A DNA stretch of 64,000 bases, from the NCBI RefSeq assembly GCF_000708045.1, contig NZ_ANIE01000003.1, positions 186,001 through 250,000 of the forward strand, written 5' to 3'. The notes beneath the pieces are model-generated. The model did not search any database. It was not told where the DNA came from and saw only the letters and a program-made list of their open reading frames with translations. Within the stretch, counting starts at the first letter, position 1; each line of letters begins with the position of its first letter. The translations under genes were made by a program, and so were the position numbers. This document shows positions 6,767-16,252 of this stretch, one piece after another. This stretch comes from Marinobacter nitratireducens. Lineage in GTDB: Bacteria > Pseudomonadota > Gammaproteobacteria > Pseudomonadales > Oleiphilaceae.

Positions 6767-9142
6767 ATGAAAGTGTTCACCGGTGTTCTGGCCATCAAGC
6801 TCCGCCGCGAATTGTGGCAGATGCGCGGTCAGGTACTTGCCATTGCTCTGGTGATTGCGGGCGGGGTCGCGGTATGCGTCATGTCTCTGGTGAATTATTC
6901 CTCCCTGAACGCGACCCGCAGCGAATATTACGATCAGTACCGTTTTGCCGATGTGTTTGCGGGTTTGAAAAGGGCCCCAGGACACGTCGCGAAACGCATC
7001 AAGTCACTGCCTGGGGTCGAAACTGCCGACGCTCGTGTGGAAGGCTGGGCGAAGCTCGAAGTACCGGGGTTCGACGATCCGGTTACCGGTCAGCTCTTGT
7101 CGCTGCCCCCCTCTGGCCAGCCGCTCGTCAATCAGGTGTTTGTCCGTGAGGGGCGTTTACCAGTAGGAGAGCGACGTCGAGAGGTGGCTGTCATTGGAAG
7201 CTTTGCGGACGCTCACGGGCTGGCACCCGGTGACCGTATCGGGGCGATTATCAATGGCCGTCGGCAACTGCTGACCATCAGTGGCATTGTTGAATCCCCT
7301 GAGTTCATCTATGTGATTCCTCCGGGTGGGATGCTTCCGGATTATGAGCGCTACGGGGTGCTCTGGATGAACCGGGAAGCGTTGGCCGCGGCCATGGATA
7401 TGAAAGGAGCGTTCAACAGCCTGGTGCTCACGGTAAAAAGTGGATATCCAGCGGCGTCTGTGATTGACGCTCTCGATCGTCTGCTGGACAGATATGGTGC
7501 GACAGGCGCTTATGCAAGAGAGGATCAGTTTTCCCATCGTTTCCTGACCGACGAACTCAGGCAGCTGAAAACCATGGCGACCGTGTTCCCGTTGATTTTC
7601 ATGAGCGTTGCGATGTTTCTTCTCAACGTTGTTATTACGCGGCTTATCAGCACCCAGCGAGACATCATTGCGGTTTTAAAGGCTTTTGGATACGGCAATC
7701 GGGACATTGCCGCGCACTACAGCCAACTCGTGCTGGTGATTGCTGTTATTGGTTTGGCCATTGGGCTCGCACTTGGCCTCTGGCTGGGGCAAGGGCTCGC
7801 GGAAATGTACATGCAATACTACCGTTTCCCCGGGCTTCTGTTTCGCATTAACCCCGGGTGGATTGCTCTCATTACCGCTATCACCCTCGTGGTTGCCTGG
7901 CTCGGGGGCTGGGCAGCGATTCGCAGGGCGGCGGCCTTGCCTCCCGCAGAAGCGATGCGCCCTGAGGGTCCGGCAACCTATCGAGTCTCTTGGGCAGAGC
8001 ATGTTCTGTCCGGCATCGGTTTCAGTCAGCCGTCCCGGATGATAGTGCGACAAACGATGCGTCGACCCCTGCGGACTTTTTTATCCATGCTGGGTGTGGC
8101 CATGGCGACAGGCATTATTATGGTTGGCAACTTCCAGTTCGATTCCGTCACTCTGATGGTCCATACCCAATTCGCCCGGGTGCAACAACAGGATGTGACC
8201 GTTGCGTTCATCGACCCGGTCAACAGTGCTGCCCTGTTTGGTCTGCAGCGGCAGCCGGGCATCCGTTATGTTGAGGGGCGGCGCATGGTGCCGGCGCGGC
8301 TCATTAACGAGCAGCTTGAGTGGCGCACGGGCATTGCTGGCATCCCGGAAGGAGCCCGCTTACAGCATGTCATTGATGCCAACCTCAAGTCTGTAGAGCT
8401 GCCTGCACGAGGATTGTTGCTGACAGATTTCCTTGCGCAAAAAATGGCGGTGTCCCCAGGCGACGTTGTGAAGGTTGAGATTCTGGAAGGAGATCGCCGA
8501 ATCCTGTCTGTTCCGGTTGCCGGTGTGACCAGCGAATTCCTTGGCGTTGGCGCCTACATGAGCCTTGAAGGTCTGAATCGGGCGCTTGGAGAAGGGCCGG
8601 TGATCAATCAGGTGGTGATGAACGTGGATCCCCGGTATGCGGACCGTATTTACAACGATCTCCGGGAAACCCCGAAAGTGCTCGGGATTGCCATTCGTCA
8701 GGCAATGTTGGACAGTTTTTACGAGACCCTCGCCAAAACTTTTCTGACGTTTACTTTCTTCAGCAGCCTGCTTGGTGGGGTTATTGCCTTCGGAGTGATC
8801 TATAACACGGTGCGTATCTCGCTTGCTGAAAAGGGACGAGAGCTCGCAAGTCTCCGGGTTCTTGGATACACCCACAATGAGATTGCCCACATCCTGTTGG
8901 GGGAAATGGCGATTTTGTTGCTCCTGGGGATACCCATGGGCTGGCTGATCGGTAACGGACTGGCCATGTTGTTGATTACGGCCATGCAAACCGAGCTGTA
9001 TCGCGTACCCTTGATAGTGACTTCCCAGACACTTGGGGTATCCGCAGCAACTGTGGTTGTATCGGCAGTGGCATCAGGCGCAATCGCCTGGTGGCGGCTG
9101 AAAAAACTGGATCTCGTTGCGGTTTTGAAAACGCGGGAATGA
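6767..9142 (+). CDS. FtsX-like ABC permease, duplicated module
   Basis: A 791-residue inner-membrane permease starting at ATG 6767, just after the ATPase stop. It has two modules of the same plan: a membrane helix, an extracytoplasmic MacB-like domain and a three-helix FtsX unit. Hydrophobic clusters lie near residues 20-45, 275-300, 325-350 and 370-400, then again near 440-470, 660-690, 725-745 and 750-780. This single-chain duplicated layout resembles the LolCE-like/DevC-like permeases. Together with the ATPase upstream and the HlyD protein downstream it forms a three-part exporter. A long in-frame extension back to 6653 overlaps the ATPase gene and is not the start. Confidence 0.92.
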   Translation: MKVFTGVLAIKLRRELWQMRGQVLAIALVIAGGVAVCVMSLVNYSSLNATRSEYYDQYRFADVFAGLKRAPGHVAKRIKSLPGVETADARVEGWAKLEVPGFDDPVTGQLLSLPPSGQPLVNQVFVREGRLPVGERRREVAVIGSFADAHGLAPGDRIGAIINGRRQLLTISGIVESPEFIYVIPPGGMLPDYERYGVLWMNREALAAAMDMKGAFNSLVLTVKSGYPAASVIDALDRLLDRYGATGAYAREDQFSHRFLTDELRQLKTMATVFPLIFMSVAMFLLNVVITRLISTQRDIIAVLKAFGYGNRDIAAHYSQLVLVIAVIGLAIGLALGLWLGQGLAEMYMQYYRFPGLLFRINPGWIALITAITLVVAWLGGWAAIRRAAALPPAEAMRPEGPATYRVSWAEHVLSGIGFSQPSRMIVRQTMRRPLRTFLSMLGVAMATGIIMVGNFQFDSVTLMVHTQFARVQQQDVTVAFIDPVNSAALFGLQRQPGIRYVEGRRMVPARLINEQLEWRTGIAGIPEGARLQHVIDANLKSVELPARGLLLTDFLAQKMAVSPGDVVKVEILEGDRRILSVPVAGVTSEFLGVGAYMSLEGLNRALGEGPVINQVVMNVDPRYADRIYNDLRETPKVLGIAIRQAMLDSFYETLAKTFLTFTFFSSLLGGVIAFGVIYNTVRISLAEKGRELASLRVLGYTHNEIAHILLGEMAILLLLGIPMGWLIGNGLAMLLITAMQTELYRVPLIVTSQTLGVSAATVVVSAVASGAIAWWRLKKLDLVAVLKTRE

Positions 9143-9185
9143 GCGTCGCTGAGAATTGCACCGGCAAGATGAAGGAAAAGAACCT

Positions 9186-10391
9186 ATGACGACAAAAACG
9201 TCGGTCGGAAAGTGGGGATTCTGGGCTTTTGTGGCAGTGCTCGCAGGGGCTGTGCTGTATCTTGCTGTGCGTCCCGATCCCGTTTGGGTGGACCTGGCAA
9301 CGGTGTCCCGTGGAGCCCTTGAGGTGTCGATTGATGAGGAGGGGAAAACCCGGGTCAAGGATCGCTACCTGATTTCCTCGCCGGTGGCCGGTTACCTTCA
9401 TCGCGTGCCCAATGAAGTGGGGGACCGAGTGTCCCCGGGGCAATTGCTCACCGAAGTCGATCCCATGCCTGCCAGTGTGCTGGATGCCAGGAGTCGGGCC
9501 GAGGCTGAAGCGCGTGTGGCAGTGGCTCGGTCCGCGCTGAACTCTACCCGCCAGAAGGTTGCCGCTGCGCAGGCGGAGGCCGATCTGGCGAGAAAGGAGC
9601 TGGCACGTTTACGGTCCCTGAGTGCGGACCGGTTTGTCTCGGAGGACCGACTGGAACAGGCGGTGTCTGCCGCGGACAGAGCGAACGCCATCCTGCGCTC
9701 AGCGAGGTTTGACGAAGAGGTGATGACCCATGAGTTGAAAGCGGCCAGAACTCGCCTGGAGGTTTCAGCAGCGCGTTCATCCGGCAATGGCAATGTCGAG
9801 CGTGTATCCGTGCGTTCCCCGGTTGAAGGAGCGGTGCTGGGCGTTGTGAGAAAAAGCGAGGGCGTCATCCAGGCCGGCGAGCCTATTCTTGAGGTCGGTG
9901 ATCCTTCAGCGCTGGAGGTGGAGGTGGACGTTCTCAGCTTTGATGCAGTGAATCTCAGTCCCGGGATACCGGTGCGACTGACCGGTTGGGGTGGGCAGGT
10001 GCTAGAGGGGCGGGTACGTCGTGTAGAGCCGGTTGGCTTTGAAGATATTTCTGCTTTAGGGGTAGAGGAACAGCGGGTCAAAGTGGTTGCAGATATCGTC
10101 AGTCCGACTGGCGAGTGGTCTACCCTGGGAGACGGCTATCGGGTGGATGCCTCATTTATCCTGTGGTCAGGAGAGGATGTATTGATCGTGCCCACGTCCG
10201 CCATCTTTGACCACAATGGTGGTCAGGCCGTATTCGTCGCTGACAATGACGTGGCACGCCTGGTACCGGTGACGACGGGGCGAAGCAATGGGTTGCATAC
10301 GGTCATCACCGAGGGGGTGGCCGCGGGTGGCATGGTCATTCGGCACCCGGATAGCGAGATTTTCGATGGCGCAAGAATTCGCGAACGGTAA
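9186..10391 (+). CDS. HlyD-family periplasmic adaptor
   Basis: Periplasmic adaptor of 401 residues that should link the ABC permease to an outer-membrane channel. It has an N-terminal membrane anchor (about residues 9-28), a lipoyl-like half (VSRGALEVSIDEEGKTRV ... SSPVAGYL), a long alpha-helical hairpin (about 95-200, Ala/Glu/Arg rich), the second lipoyl half (VRSPVEGAVLGVVRKSEGVI) and a beta-barrel domain. ATG 9186 has AAGGAAAAG upstream; the in-frame TTG at 9156 is less likely. No TolC-type gene is nearby, so an unlinked outer-membrane factor would be needed. Confidence 0.92.
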   Translation: MTTKTSVGKWGFWAFVAVLAGAVLYLAVRPDPVWVDLATVSRGALEVSIDEEGKTRVKDRYLISSPVAGYLHRVPNEVGDRVSPGQLLTEVDPMPASVLDARSRAEAEARVAVARSALNSTRQKVAAAQAEADLARKELARLRSLSADRFVSEDRLEQAVSAADRANAILRSARFDEEVMTHELKAARTRLEVSAARSSGNGNVERVSVRSPVEGAVLGVVRKSEGVIQAGEPILEVGDPSALEVEVDVLSFDAVNLSPGIPVRLTGWGGQVLEGRVRRVEPVGFEDISALGVEEQRVKVVADIVSPTGEWSTLGDGYRVDASFILWSGEDVLIVPTSAIFDHNGGQAVFVADNDVARLVPVTTGRSNGLHTVITEGVAAGGMVIRHPDSEIFDGARIRER

Positions 10392-10405
10392 GATGAGGAA
10401 GCCCT

Positions 10406-11071
10406 TTGAACGACAGTAACGGATCTGGTTTGAAAGTGTCGCTGTCAGCCCTGATTTGGGTTGCCACGTTCATGGCTGTCCTGATTTGGTCGGGCATCGA
10501 GCCGAAGGACCGCATGACATGGGTCCTTGAGGTTTTGCCTGCGATCATCGGCTTTGGGCTGGTTGTCTGGTGCTGGTTTCGCTATCCACTGACACCGCTT
10601 GTGTATGGATTGATTCTCGTTCACGCGATTATCCTGATGATCGGGGGACATTACACCTATGCGGAAGTACCGTTTTTCGACACCATCGGTGATTGGTTCA
10701 GTTGGGAGCGAAACAACTACGACAAGCTCGGTCACTTCGCACAGGGTTTCGTGCCCGCAATGATTGCAAGAGAGCTAGTGTTGGGGCTCGGGGTGTTTGC
10801 AAGACGAGGCTGGCCGGCATTCTTTATTGTCTGCTTCTGTTTAGCATTGAGCGCGTTCTATGAGCTGATCGAGTGGTGGGTTGCGCTGGCGAGTGGGCAG
10901 GGCGCTGAGGCCTTTCTTGGAACCCAGGGCTACGTTTGGGACACACAATCGGATATGGCCTGGGCGCTGTCTGGCTCAATATTGGCATTGATCATCTTGG
11001 GTCGCTGGCATGACCGTCAGATAAAGGCGTTGACGTTAACTGCATCGAGTCAGGGCGACTCGAATGCTTGA
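10406..11071 (+). CDS. YjdF-like (DUF2238) inner-membrane protein
   Basis: A 221-residue multi-pass membrane protein with about six hydrophobic helices. It matches the YjdF/DUF2238 pattern: HYTYAEVPFFDTIGDWF, then YDKLGHFAQGFVPA, then SAFYELIEWWVAL, then a TQGYVWDTQSDMAWALSG segment with conserved Asp, Gln and Trp. The function of this family is not established. The start is the TTG at 10406, preceded by GAGGAAG; no ATG lies near the N-terminus. It follows the HlyD gene by 14 bp and its last 8 bases overlap the next gene, so it is in the same transcription unit. Confidence 0.8.
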   Translation: MNDSNGSGLKVSLSALIWVATFMAVLIWSGIEPKDRMTWVLEVLPAIIGFGLVVWCWFRYPLTPLVYGLILVHAIILMIGGHYTYAEVPFFDTIGDWFSWERNNYDKLGHFAQGFVPAMIARELVLGLGVFARRGWPAFFIVCFCLALSAFYELIEWWVALASGQGAEAFLGTQGYVWDTQSDMAWALSGSILALIILGRWHDRQIKALTLTASSQGDSNA

Positions 11072-12524
11072 TCGCGGAGCTTCCAGCAACACTCGTGGGT
11101 TGCCCAAGAGCCAGATCGCAGGCCTGCTGATTGGTGCGTCGTTTCTGCTAATGACGTTGCTCGCGCCCGCACCTGAGTCAATGGAGCCGAAGGCTTGGGC
11201 CGCTCTGGGCATGATGCTACTGATGGCCACATGGTGGTCGACTGAAGCGATTCCTATTCCCGCTACCGCTTTAGTGCCGATCGTTTTAATTCCGGCACTT
11301 GGCCTCGGCAGCATTGCAGAAGCGACGGCTCCTTATGCTCACCCCATTATTTTTCTTTTCCTGGGTGGGTTTACCCTGGGCCTTGCAATGCAGCGCTGGA
11401 ACTTGCATCGCCGTATCGCCCTGGTGACGCTGAAAGCCGTTGGGGATCGGCCCAAACGCCAGATTGGCGGTTTTATGACCGCTACGGCGTTTCTGAGTAT
11501 GTGGGTCAGCAATACTGCAACGGCGATTATGATGCTGCCGATAGGCCTTTCCGTTGTCGCCATGATGGATGGCTCCAACCCGGATGCGGTCAGGCGATAT
11601 GCGACGTCTTTGTTGTTGGCGATCGCGTATTCAGCGAGTATCGGGGGAATCGCAACCCTGATCGGTACGCCGCCTAATGCGCTGCTGGCCGCCTATTTGA
11701 GTGACAGTCAGGGTGTTGAGGTGGGGTTCGCCCAGTGGATGCTCATCGGATTGCCCGTTTCGCTGGTTATGCTCGTGGCTGCCTGGTGGTGGCTGACTTT
11801 CCGGGATTTTGGTGTCACCCGAAGCGGTGACGCTGACGGAGGTATTGAGCAGGAATTGGCCGCGCTCGGGAAGCTGTCTCGGGGCGAAAAGCTGGTCGCA
11901 ACGGTGTTTTTGCTGACTGCGAGTGCCTGGATTCTCCGTCCGCTTCTGTCCGAAACGCTGATGCCCTGGTTGAGCGATACCGGAATTGCCATCATCGCCG
12001 CAATCGCAATGTTTACAGTGCCTGTGGACACCCGCCATCGTGAATTCCTGCTTGATTGGGAAAGTGCCAAGGGCATTCCCTGGGGCGTGCTTTTACTGTT
12101 CGGAGGCGGGCTCGCAATGGCCGGTGTTATCAGCAGTTCCGGGCTTGCAGACTGGATTGCCGTCTCGCTCGGGGCCGCCGGTGCCTTGCCACTGCTGGTG
12201 ATGGTTGCCCTGGTAGCTGCTGTCATCATTTTCCTGACCGAGGTAACCAGTAATACAGCAACCGCTGCAGCATTTCTGCCCTTGCTCGGCGCTTTAGCGC
12301 TTTCACAGGGAGTGCCGCCTGTGTTGCTGGCAGTGCCTGCTGCCCTGGCTGCCAGTTGCGCCTTCATGATGCCGGTAGCCACGCCTCCCAATGCCATCGT
12401 TTTTTCGTCTGGCCATATGCAGATTGGTGACATGATCCGTGCCGGTTTTGCGCTCAATCTGATCGGAATAGTGGTCGTGACTGCCTTCAGCTACGGCCTG
12501 TTGGGTTTTGTGTTTACCCTCTGA
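11064..12524 (+). CDS. SLC13/DASS-family anion (dicarboxylate) symporter
   Basis: A 486-residue inner-membrane carrier with about 11-12 hydrophobic helices. It carries the two Ser-Asn-Thr motifs that bind sodium and carboxylate in the DASS family: SNTATAIMMLPIG in the first half and SNTATAAAFLPLLG in the second, each following a re-entrant hairpin. TPPNALLAAYL and TPPNAIVFSSG are the matching second motifs of each repeat. The likely substrate is a C4 dicarboxylate or sulfate-like anion, which the sequence does not settle. Its ATG at 11064 overlaps the stop of the YjdF-like gene by 8 bp. Confidence 0.92.
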   Translation: MLDRGASSNTRGLPKSQIAGLLIGASFLLMTLLAPAPESMEPKAWAALGMMLLMATWWSTEAIPIPATALVPIVLIPALGLGSIAEATAPYAHPIIFLFLGGFTLGLAMQRWNLHRRIALVTLKAVGDRPKRQIGGFMTATAFLSMWVSNTATAIMMLPIGLSVVAMMDGSNPDAVRRYATSLLLAIAYSASIGGIATLIGTPPNALLAAYLSDSQGVEVGFAQWMLIGLPVSLVMLVAAWWWLTFRDFGVTRSGDADGGIEQELAALGKLSRGEKLVATVFLLTASAWILRPLLSETLMPWLSDTGIAIIAAIAMFTVPVDTRHREFLLDWESAKGIPWGVLLLFGGGLAMAGVISSSGLADWIAVSLGAAGALPLLVMVALVAAVIIFLTEVTSNTATAAAFLPLLGALALSQGVPPVLLAVPAALAASCAFMMPVATPPNAIVFSSGHMQIGDMIRAGFALNLIGIVVVTAFSYGLLGFVFTL

Positions 12525-12649
12525 TCTCTTGAACCAGTTCTCATACCGATTCCGATAGGCCTCTTCTGCAGCGGTAGATTTGAGGCACAGTTATCTTTCA
12601 GCGGGCAGGGTTTTCGGTATCTTACCGTAACAATATGTAACCCCGCTCA

Positions 12650-13486
12650 ATGGTACAGCCAATAACAACAGGGATTGCCTCAAACATGTTGCTGGTGCTC
12701 GCCGGATCTATTCTCACATTCACCATGGTGCAGGAAGCAACCGTGGTGGAGCCTTTTGATAAGGGTACTGTCGTTATCGAGCAGGATCTGGATTCCGGGC
12801 CGGTTGAGCTGCGCTCGGATATCCATGTCGAGCCGTTGGTCGAGCAGAAATACCGCAACATTGTGCGTCAGGCCTATGACTACAGCTGTGGCAGTGCGGC
12901 ACTGACAACGGTCTTGAATTATTACCTGGGGCGGACCCTGTCGGAACGGCAGGTGATGGAAGGTCTGCTGCATTACGGCGAGAGTGATCGGATCGTCCAG
13001 CGTCGGGCCTTCTCAATGCTGGATATGAAGCGTCTGGTGACGGCTTTGGGCTACCCATCTGGAGGGTTCAAGGCGTCCATCGAGGACCTTAAAGACCTCG
13101 ATCACCCGGCGATCGTTCCGATTCACCATGCCGGTTTCAAGCATTTTGTTGTCCTGAGGACGATCAAGGATGGGCGGGTGTACATGGCCGATCCGTCGGT
13201 GGGCAACATCTCCTTCCCGCTGGCTCAGTTTGAAGAGAAGTGGGACGGCAATGTGCTGTTCATCGTTTTCCCGGGGAGCGATAAACCGCTCGATAACCTT
13301 GAGCTGAAAGAAGAAGACCTTCGTTTTGTGGATGACCAGACCATGACGTTAATGGCGCTTGAACGGATTCCGGCGTTCCACGAAGCGACAGAAAGGCGAA
13401 TTCAGAATCTCCTGGAGCGTCAGAAAAATAATCCGGACGGTAGTGTCGAGAATACTCGAAAACAACTCTACTACCGCCGCAACTAA
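12650..13486 (+). CDS. Exported C39-type peptidase (FapD-like)
   Basis: A 278-residue protein with a hydrophobic N-terminal segment at about residues 11-27 (signal peptide or anchor) and a papain-like C39 domain. All expected catalytic residues are present: Gln74 for the oxyanion hole, Cys80 in YDYSCGSAALTT, His165 in KHFVVLR and Asp181 in MADPSVGN. C39 domains usually cut double-glycine leaders as part of ABC exporters; here the domain stands alone and faces the periplasm, as FapD does in the Pseudomonas functional-amyloid operon. It starts a block with a beta barrel, a FadL-like porin and a lipoprotein. No good RBS is seen before the ATG at 12650. The substrate is unknown. Confidence 0.85.
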   Translation: MVQPITTGIASNMLLVLAGSILTFTMVQEATVVEPFDKGTVVIEQDLDSGPVELRSDIHVEPLVEQKYRNIVRQAYDYSCGSAALTTVLNYYLGRTLSERQVMEGLLHYGESDRIVQRRAFSMLDMKRLVTALGYPSGGFKASIEDLKDLDHPAIVPIHHAGFKHFVVLRTIKDGRVYMADPSVGNISFPLAQFEEKWDGNVLFIVFPGSDKPLDNLELKEEDLRFVDDQTMTLMALERIPAFHEATERRIQNLLERQKNNPDGSVENTRKQLYYRRN

Positions 13487-13546
13487 TGAATGCTCCGGAG
13501 TGATGTCCGGACAGGAATACGACAAATAAAATCAAAGGGAGTCAGG

Positions 13547-14557
13547 ATGAATCGTTGGTTTGTGCGAGGCGTTATCCTTTTTTCCGCGACCGGTCTGCTT
13601 CCAGGAATGGTTCTGGCGCAGGAAGGCAGTGTGGATCAGGCGCGGGAAGCGCTGGCCAAGCAGGAAGGTGATCAGGACGCCTCCCAGCAGCTGGAAGAGG
13701 TATTCCAGGCGGCCGAGAAGAACTATTCCCTGCAAAAAAAGGGCACCCATGCCCTGAACTACTCGTTTGACTACTCCTACACCGGAGATCAGCGACTGGA
13801 TCTTGAGATTATTGGCGGCTCGGTACGGAACATGGATATTGTCCCTTCCGCTACCCATAGCTTCACGAACTCGTTTTCTTATGATTATGGTCTTCTGGAC
13901 AACCTGACCATCGGTACCCGTGTGCCGTTGGTGGTGAAGTACGATACCGAGGACGAACTCAACGTCTACGACTTTGGTGATGTGTCCTTTACCGGGCGGT
14001 GGCAGCCCTTTGCTTACGTACCGGGCAAGATGTCCACAACCTTCTTCGGCACACTGACAACGAAAACCGGCGTCAGCCCGTACGAGATCGATATCAAGGA
14101 GCAACTGTCCACCGGGAGTGGTTACTACTCTCTGGGCGGCGGTGCCAGTCTCTCGAAAGTCCTTGATCCAGTGGTTGTCTTTGGGTCGATAAGCGCGACC
14201 TATAACCTGCCGGCGGAAGATCTCCAGCAGGTGCGCGGTGCGCGATTGCTGGAAGAAGTGAACCCGGGATTTGGTTTGTCCGGATCGGCTGGTTTTGCCT
14301 ACTCCCTGTCCTACGATATTTCCCTGAGCATTTCCGCTCAGATCAGCTACAGCGATGAGACCACCCTGAGTTTCAGTGATGGGACCGAAGCAGTTGCACA
14401 GGATCAGATGACAGGATTCCTGAGCATGTCCCTGGGGACGCGAGTGAGTGATACCACGATTGTTAATACCAGTCTTGGTATCGGTCTCACCGAGGATGCC
14501 CCGGACTTTTCCCTGGGTATATCCCTGCCCATTAATTTCTCCGGCCTCAAAGAGTGA
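13547..14557 (+). CDS. Outer-membrane beta barrel with helical N-terminal plug (FapF-like)
   Basis: A 336-residue protein with a signal peptide (residues 1 to about 22, cleaved near LAQ-E). A charged helical stretch follows (about 23-65), then alternating hydrophobic/polar strands to the end, finishing SLGISLPINFSGL as a C-terminal strand. This layout matches FapF, a barrel gated by a helical plug, though FapF is longer. ATG 13547 is chosen because AAAGGGAG lies 6-13 nt upstream. It follows the C39 peptidase by 60 bp. Paired with a FapD-like peptidase it could export a processed protein, but no fapA, fapB or fapC gene is present. Similarity to FapF is by architecture, not alignment. Confidence 0.75.
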   Translation: MNRWFVRGVILFSATGLLPGMVLAQEGSVDQAREALAKQEGDQDASQQLEEVFQAAEKNYSLQKKGTHALNYSFDYSYTGDQRLDLEIIGGSVRNMDIVPSATHSFTNSFSYDYGLLDNLTIGTRVPLVVKYDTEDELNVYDFGDVSFTGRWQPFAYVPGKMSTTFFGTLTTKTGVSPYEIDIKEQLSTGSGYYSLGGGASLSKVLDPVVVFGSISATYNLPAEDLQQVRGARLLEEVNPGFGLSGSAGFAYSLSYDISLSISAQISYSDETTLSFSDGTEAVAQDQMTGFLSMSLGTRVSDTTIVNTSLGIGLTEDAPDFSLGISLPINFSGLKE

Positions 14558-14595
14558 TTGGAGCCGCAGACGTTCTACGGGAAGGGAAGGACTTC

Positions 14596-16221
14596 ATGGG
14601 ACATAATAGCCACAAACGGCAGATTCTCGCGGCGGTCATTGCCACGACCCTCTCGTGTGGTGCCGAGGCCCAGTTTGCGCAGAATCTGACCATTCACCCG
14701 AAGGCCCTGGCACTGGGTAATGCGGTGACCGCTGATCCCCCGGGGGTGATGGCAATCCATTACAACCCCGCAGGGTTAACGAAGCTGGACGATCGTCAGC
14801 TTGAGGTAAATTTGATGAGCATTTACCTCGATATTGACGCTGATTTTATCGCACCCGATGGGTATGAAATTTTTGGCATTGATGGTCTGGAAACGGACCC
14901 GCTGACCGGCAAACAGAGGGATCCGGTCGCCAACACCCATAGCCATACCAATAATGTCGCACTCTATCTGCCGGGTTTTGGGATTTTGAGGGCTCCCCCG
15001 GGGCCGGCTATCGCGCCGTCCGCTGGCATCAGTATCAACCCTCCAGGGTCCAAACTGACGTTCGCGAATGCGTTCTATCTGCCTCTTGCGGCAGGCTTCT
15101 ATCGCGAAAAGGACGATCCGGGGCGCTATCAGCCTCAGGCCACCGCGTTGCAAAGGACGACCTATCTATCGCCCACCATAGGTTACGAGATAAACGATGA
15201 GTGGTCTGTGGGTGCCGGTATACACCTGTCCCACATGGGCATTGCCGCTGACCAGTACATGCGGGCCCCTAACATGCTGCTGGGGGTGGCAGAGGTTCTT
15301 CAGGATGCCTTTAACTGCGAAAGTGGCGATGAGCCACTGCAACCCTGGCTGGCGTTGTGCGGCGGTAATGTCGGCCCCTGGGACGACATCGGGGCCCTGA
15401 GTATCAACGTGCAGGAAACCATCTCACCGACCTATGCCCTCGGTGTGATGTGGGAACCTACAGACTGGTTCAGCTGGGGGGCAAGTTATACCTCTGAAGC
15501 TGAAATGAACATGAAGGGCACCTTCGAGATTGAGTACACGGACGACTGGTCGGGCTTCTGGCAAAGCGTGAACGGCTCGGTTCTTGGTGCGATCACCTCT
15601 GCCATACTGAGTTTGCCATCCGGTGCTCCCCGGGAAGCGGGCAATGTCAGCATGGATCTGGTCTATCCTCAGCACTTTCAGACTGGCATCAGTCTGGATG
15701 TTCATCCCAAGCTGACCCTGAACGCTGACATTGGCTGGACCGACTACAAGCAATGGGATGCGTTTGTGTTCCGGTTTGACCGGAACCTTGAGTTCCTAAA
15801 CGCGGCGCGGATTCTGTCCCCGGCGAACGCAACGCCAAGCACTCTGAGGCTGCCGCTGGGCTTCAAAAGCCAATGGAACTGGGCTTTTGGTGCTGAGTTT
15901 CATGCCTCCTCACGACTCGATCTGAGGGCCGGTGTGGAAATCCGGGATTCCGTTATTCCGGACGACCAACGGCAGGTCATGGCCCCATTTGGTGGCGCAA
16001 ACCTTTATAGCGTTGGCATGGGGTACAGGTGGGACAAGGATACGGAAATCGATATGAACCTCAGTTACCTGCATTCCATTGAGACCATTCCTGCAGACAG
16101 CAGTTGTAACGTAAACTGTGACAACATCACGAACATCATCTACAACCCCTATGCGGGCCTCGATATCAAAACATCGCTTCGGGTTGTGATGGCTGGTCTC
16201 AGCTTCAGGACGAAGTTCTGA
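14596..16221 (+). CDS. OmpP1/FadL-family outer-membrane transporter
   Basis: A 541-residue FadL-like barrel for hydrophobic compounds. Residues 1-25 form a signal peptide ending SCGAEA. The N-terminal hatch region has the family motif NPAGLTKL at about residue 57, and the chain ends in an aromatic strand (MAGLSFRTKF) as outer-membrane barrels do. ATG 14596 has AAGGGAAGG upstream and is preferred over the GTG at 14554 that overlaps the previous stop. FadL family members move long-chain fatty acids, alkanes or aromatics. In Marinobacter a FadL-type protein, AupA, works with AupB in alkane uptake, and this gene with the next could be related. That link is from memory and untested. Confidence 0.9.
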   Translation: MGHNSHKRQILAAVIATTLSCGAEAQFAQNLTIHPKALALGNAVTADPPGVMAIHYNPAGLTKLDDRQLEVNLMSIYLDIDADFIAPDGYEIFGIDGLETDPLTGKQRDPVANTHSHTNNVALYLPGFGILRAPPGPAIAPSAGISINPPGSKLTFANAFYLPLAAGFYREKDDPGRYQPQATALQRTTYLSPTIGYEINDEWSVGAGIHLSHMGIAADQYMRAPNMLLGVAEVLQDAFNCESGDEPLQPWLALCGGNVGPWDDIGALSINVQETISPTYALGVMWEPTDWFSWGASYTSEAEMNMKGTFEIEYTDDWSGFWQSVNGSVLGAITSAILSLPSGAPREAGNVSMDLVYPQHFQTGISLDVHPKLTLNADIGWTDYKQWDAFVFRFDRNLEFLNAARILSPANATPSTLRLPLGFKSQWNWAFGAEFHASSRLDLRAGVEIRDSVIPDDQRQVMAPFGGANLYSVGMGYRWDKDTEIDMNLSYLHSIETIPADSSCNVNCDNITNIIYNPYAGLDIKTSLRVVMAGLSFRTKF

Positions 16222-16252
16222 GGGGCCAGAAGGCCGGGGATACCGTCGGGTT

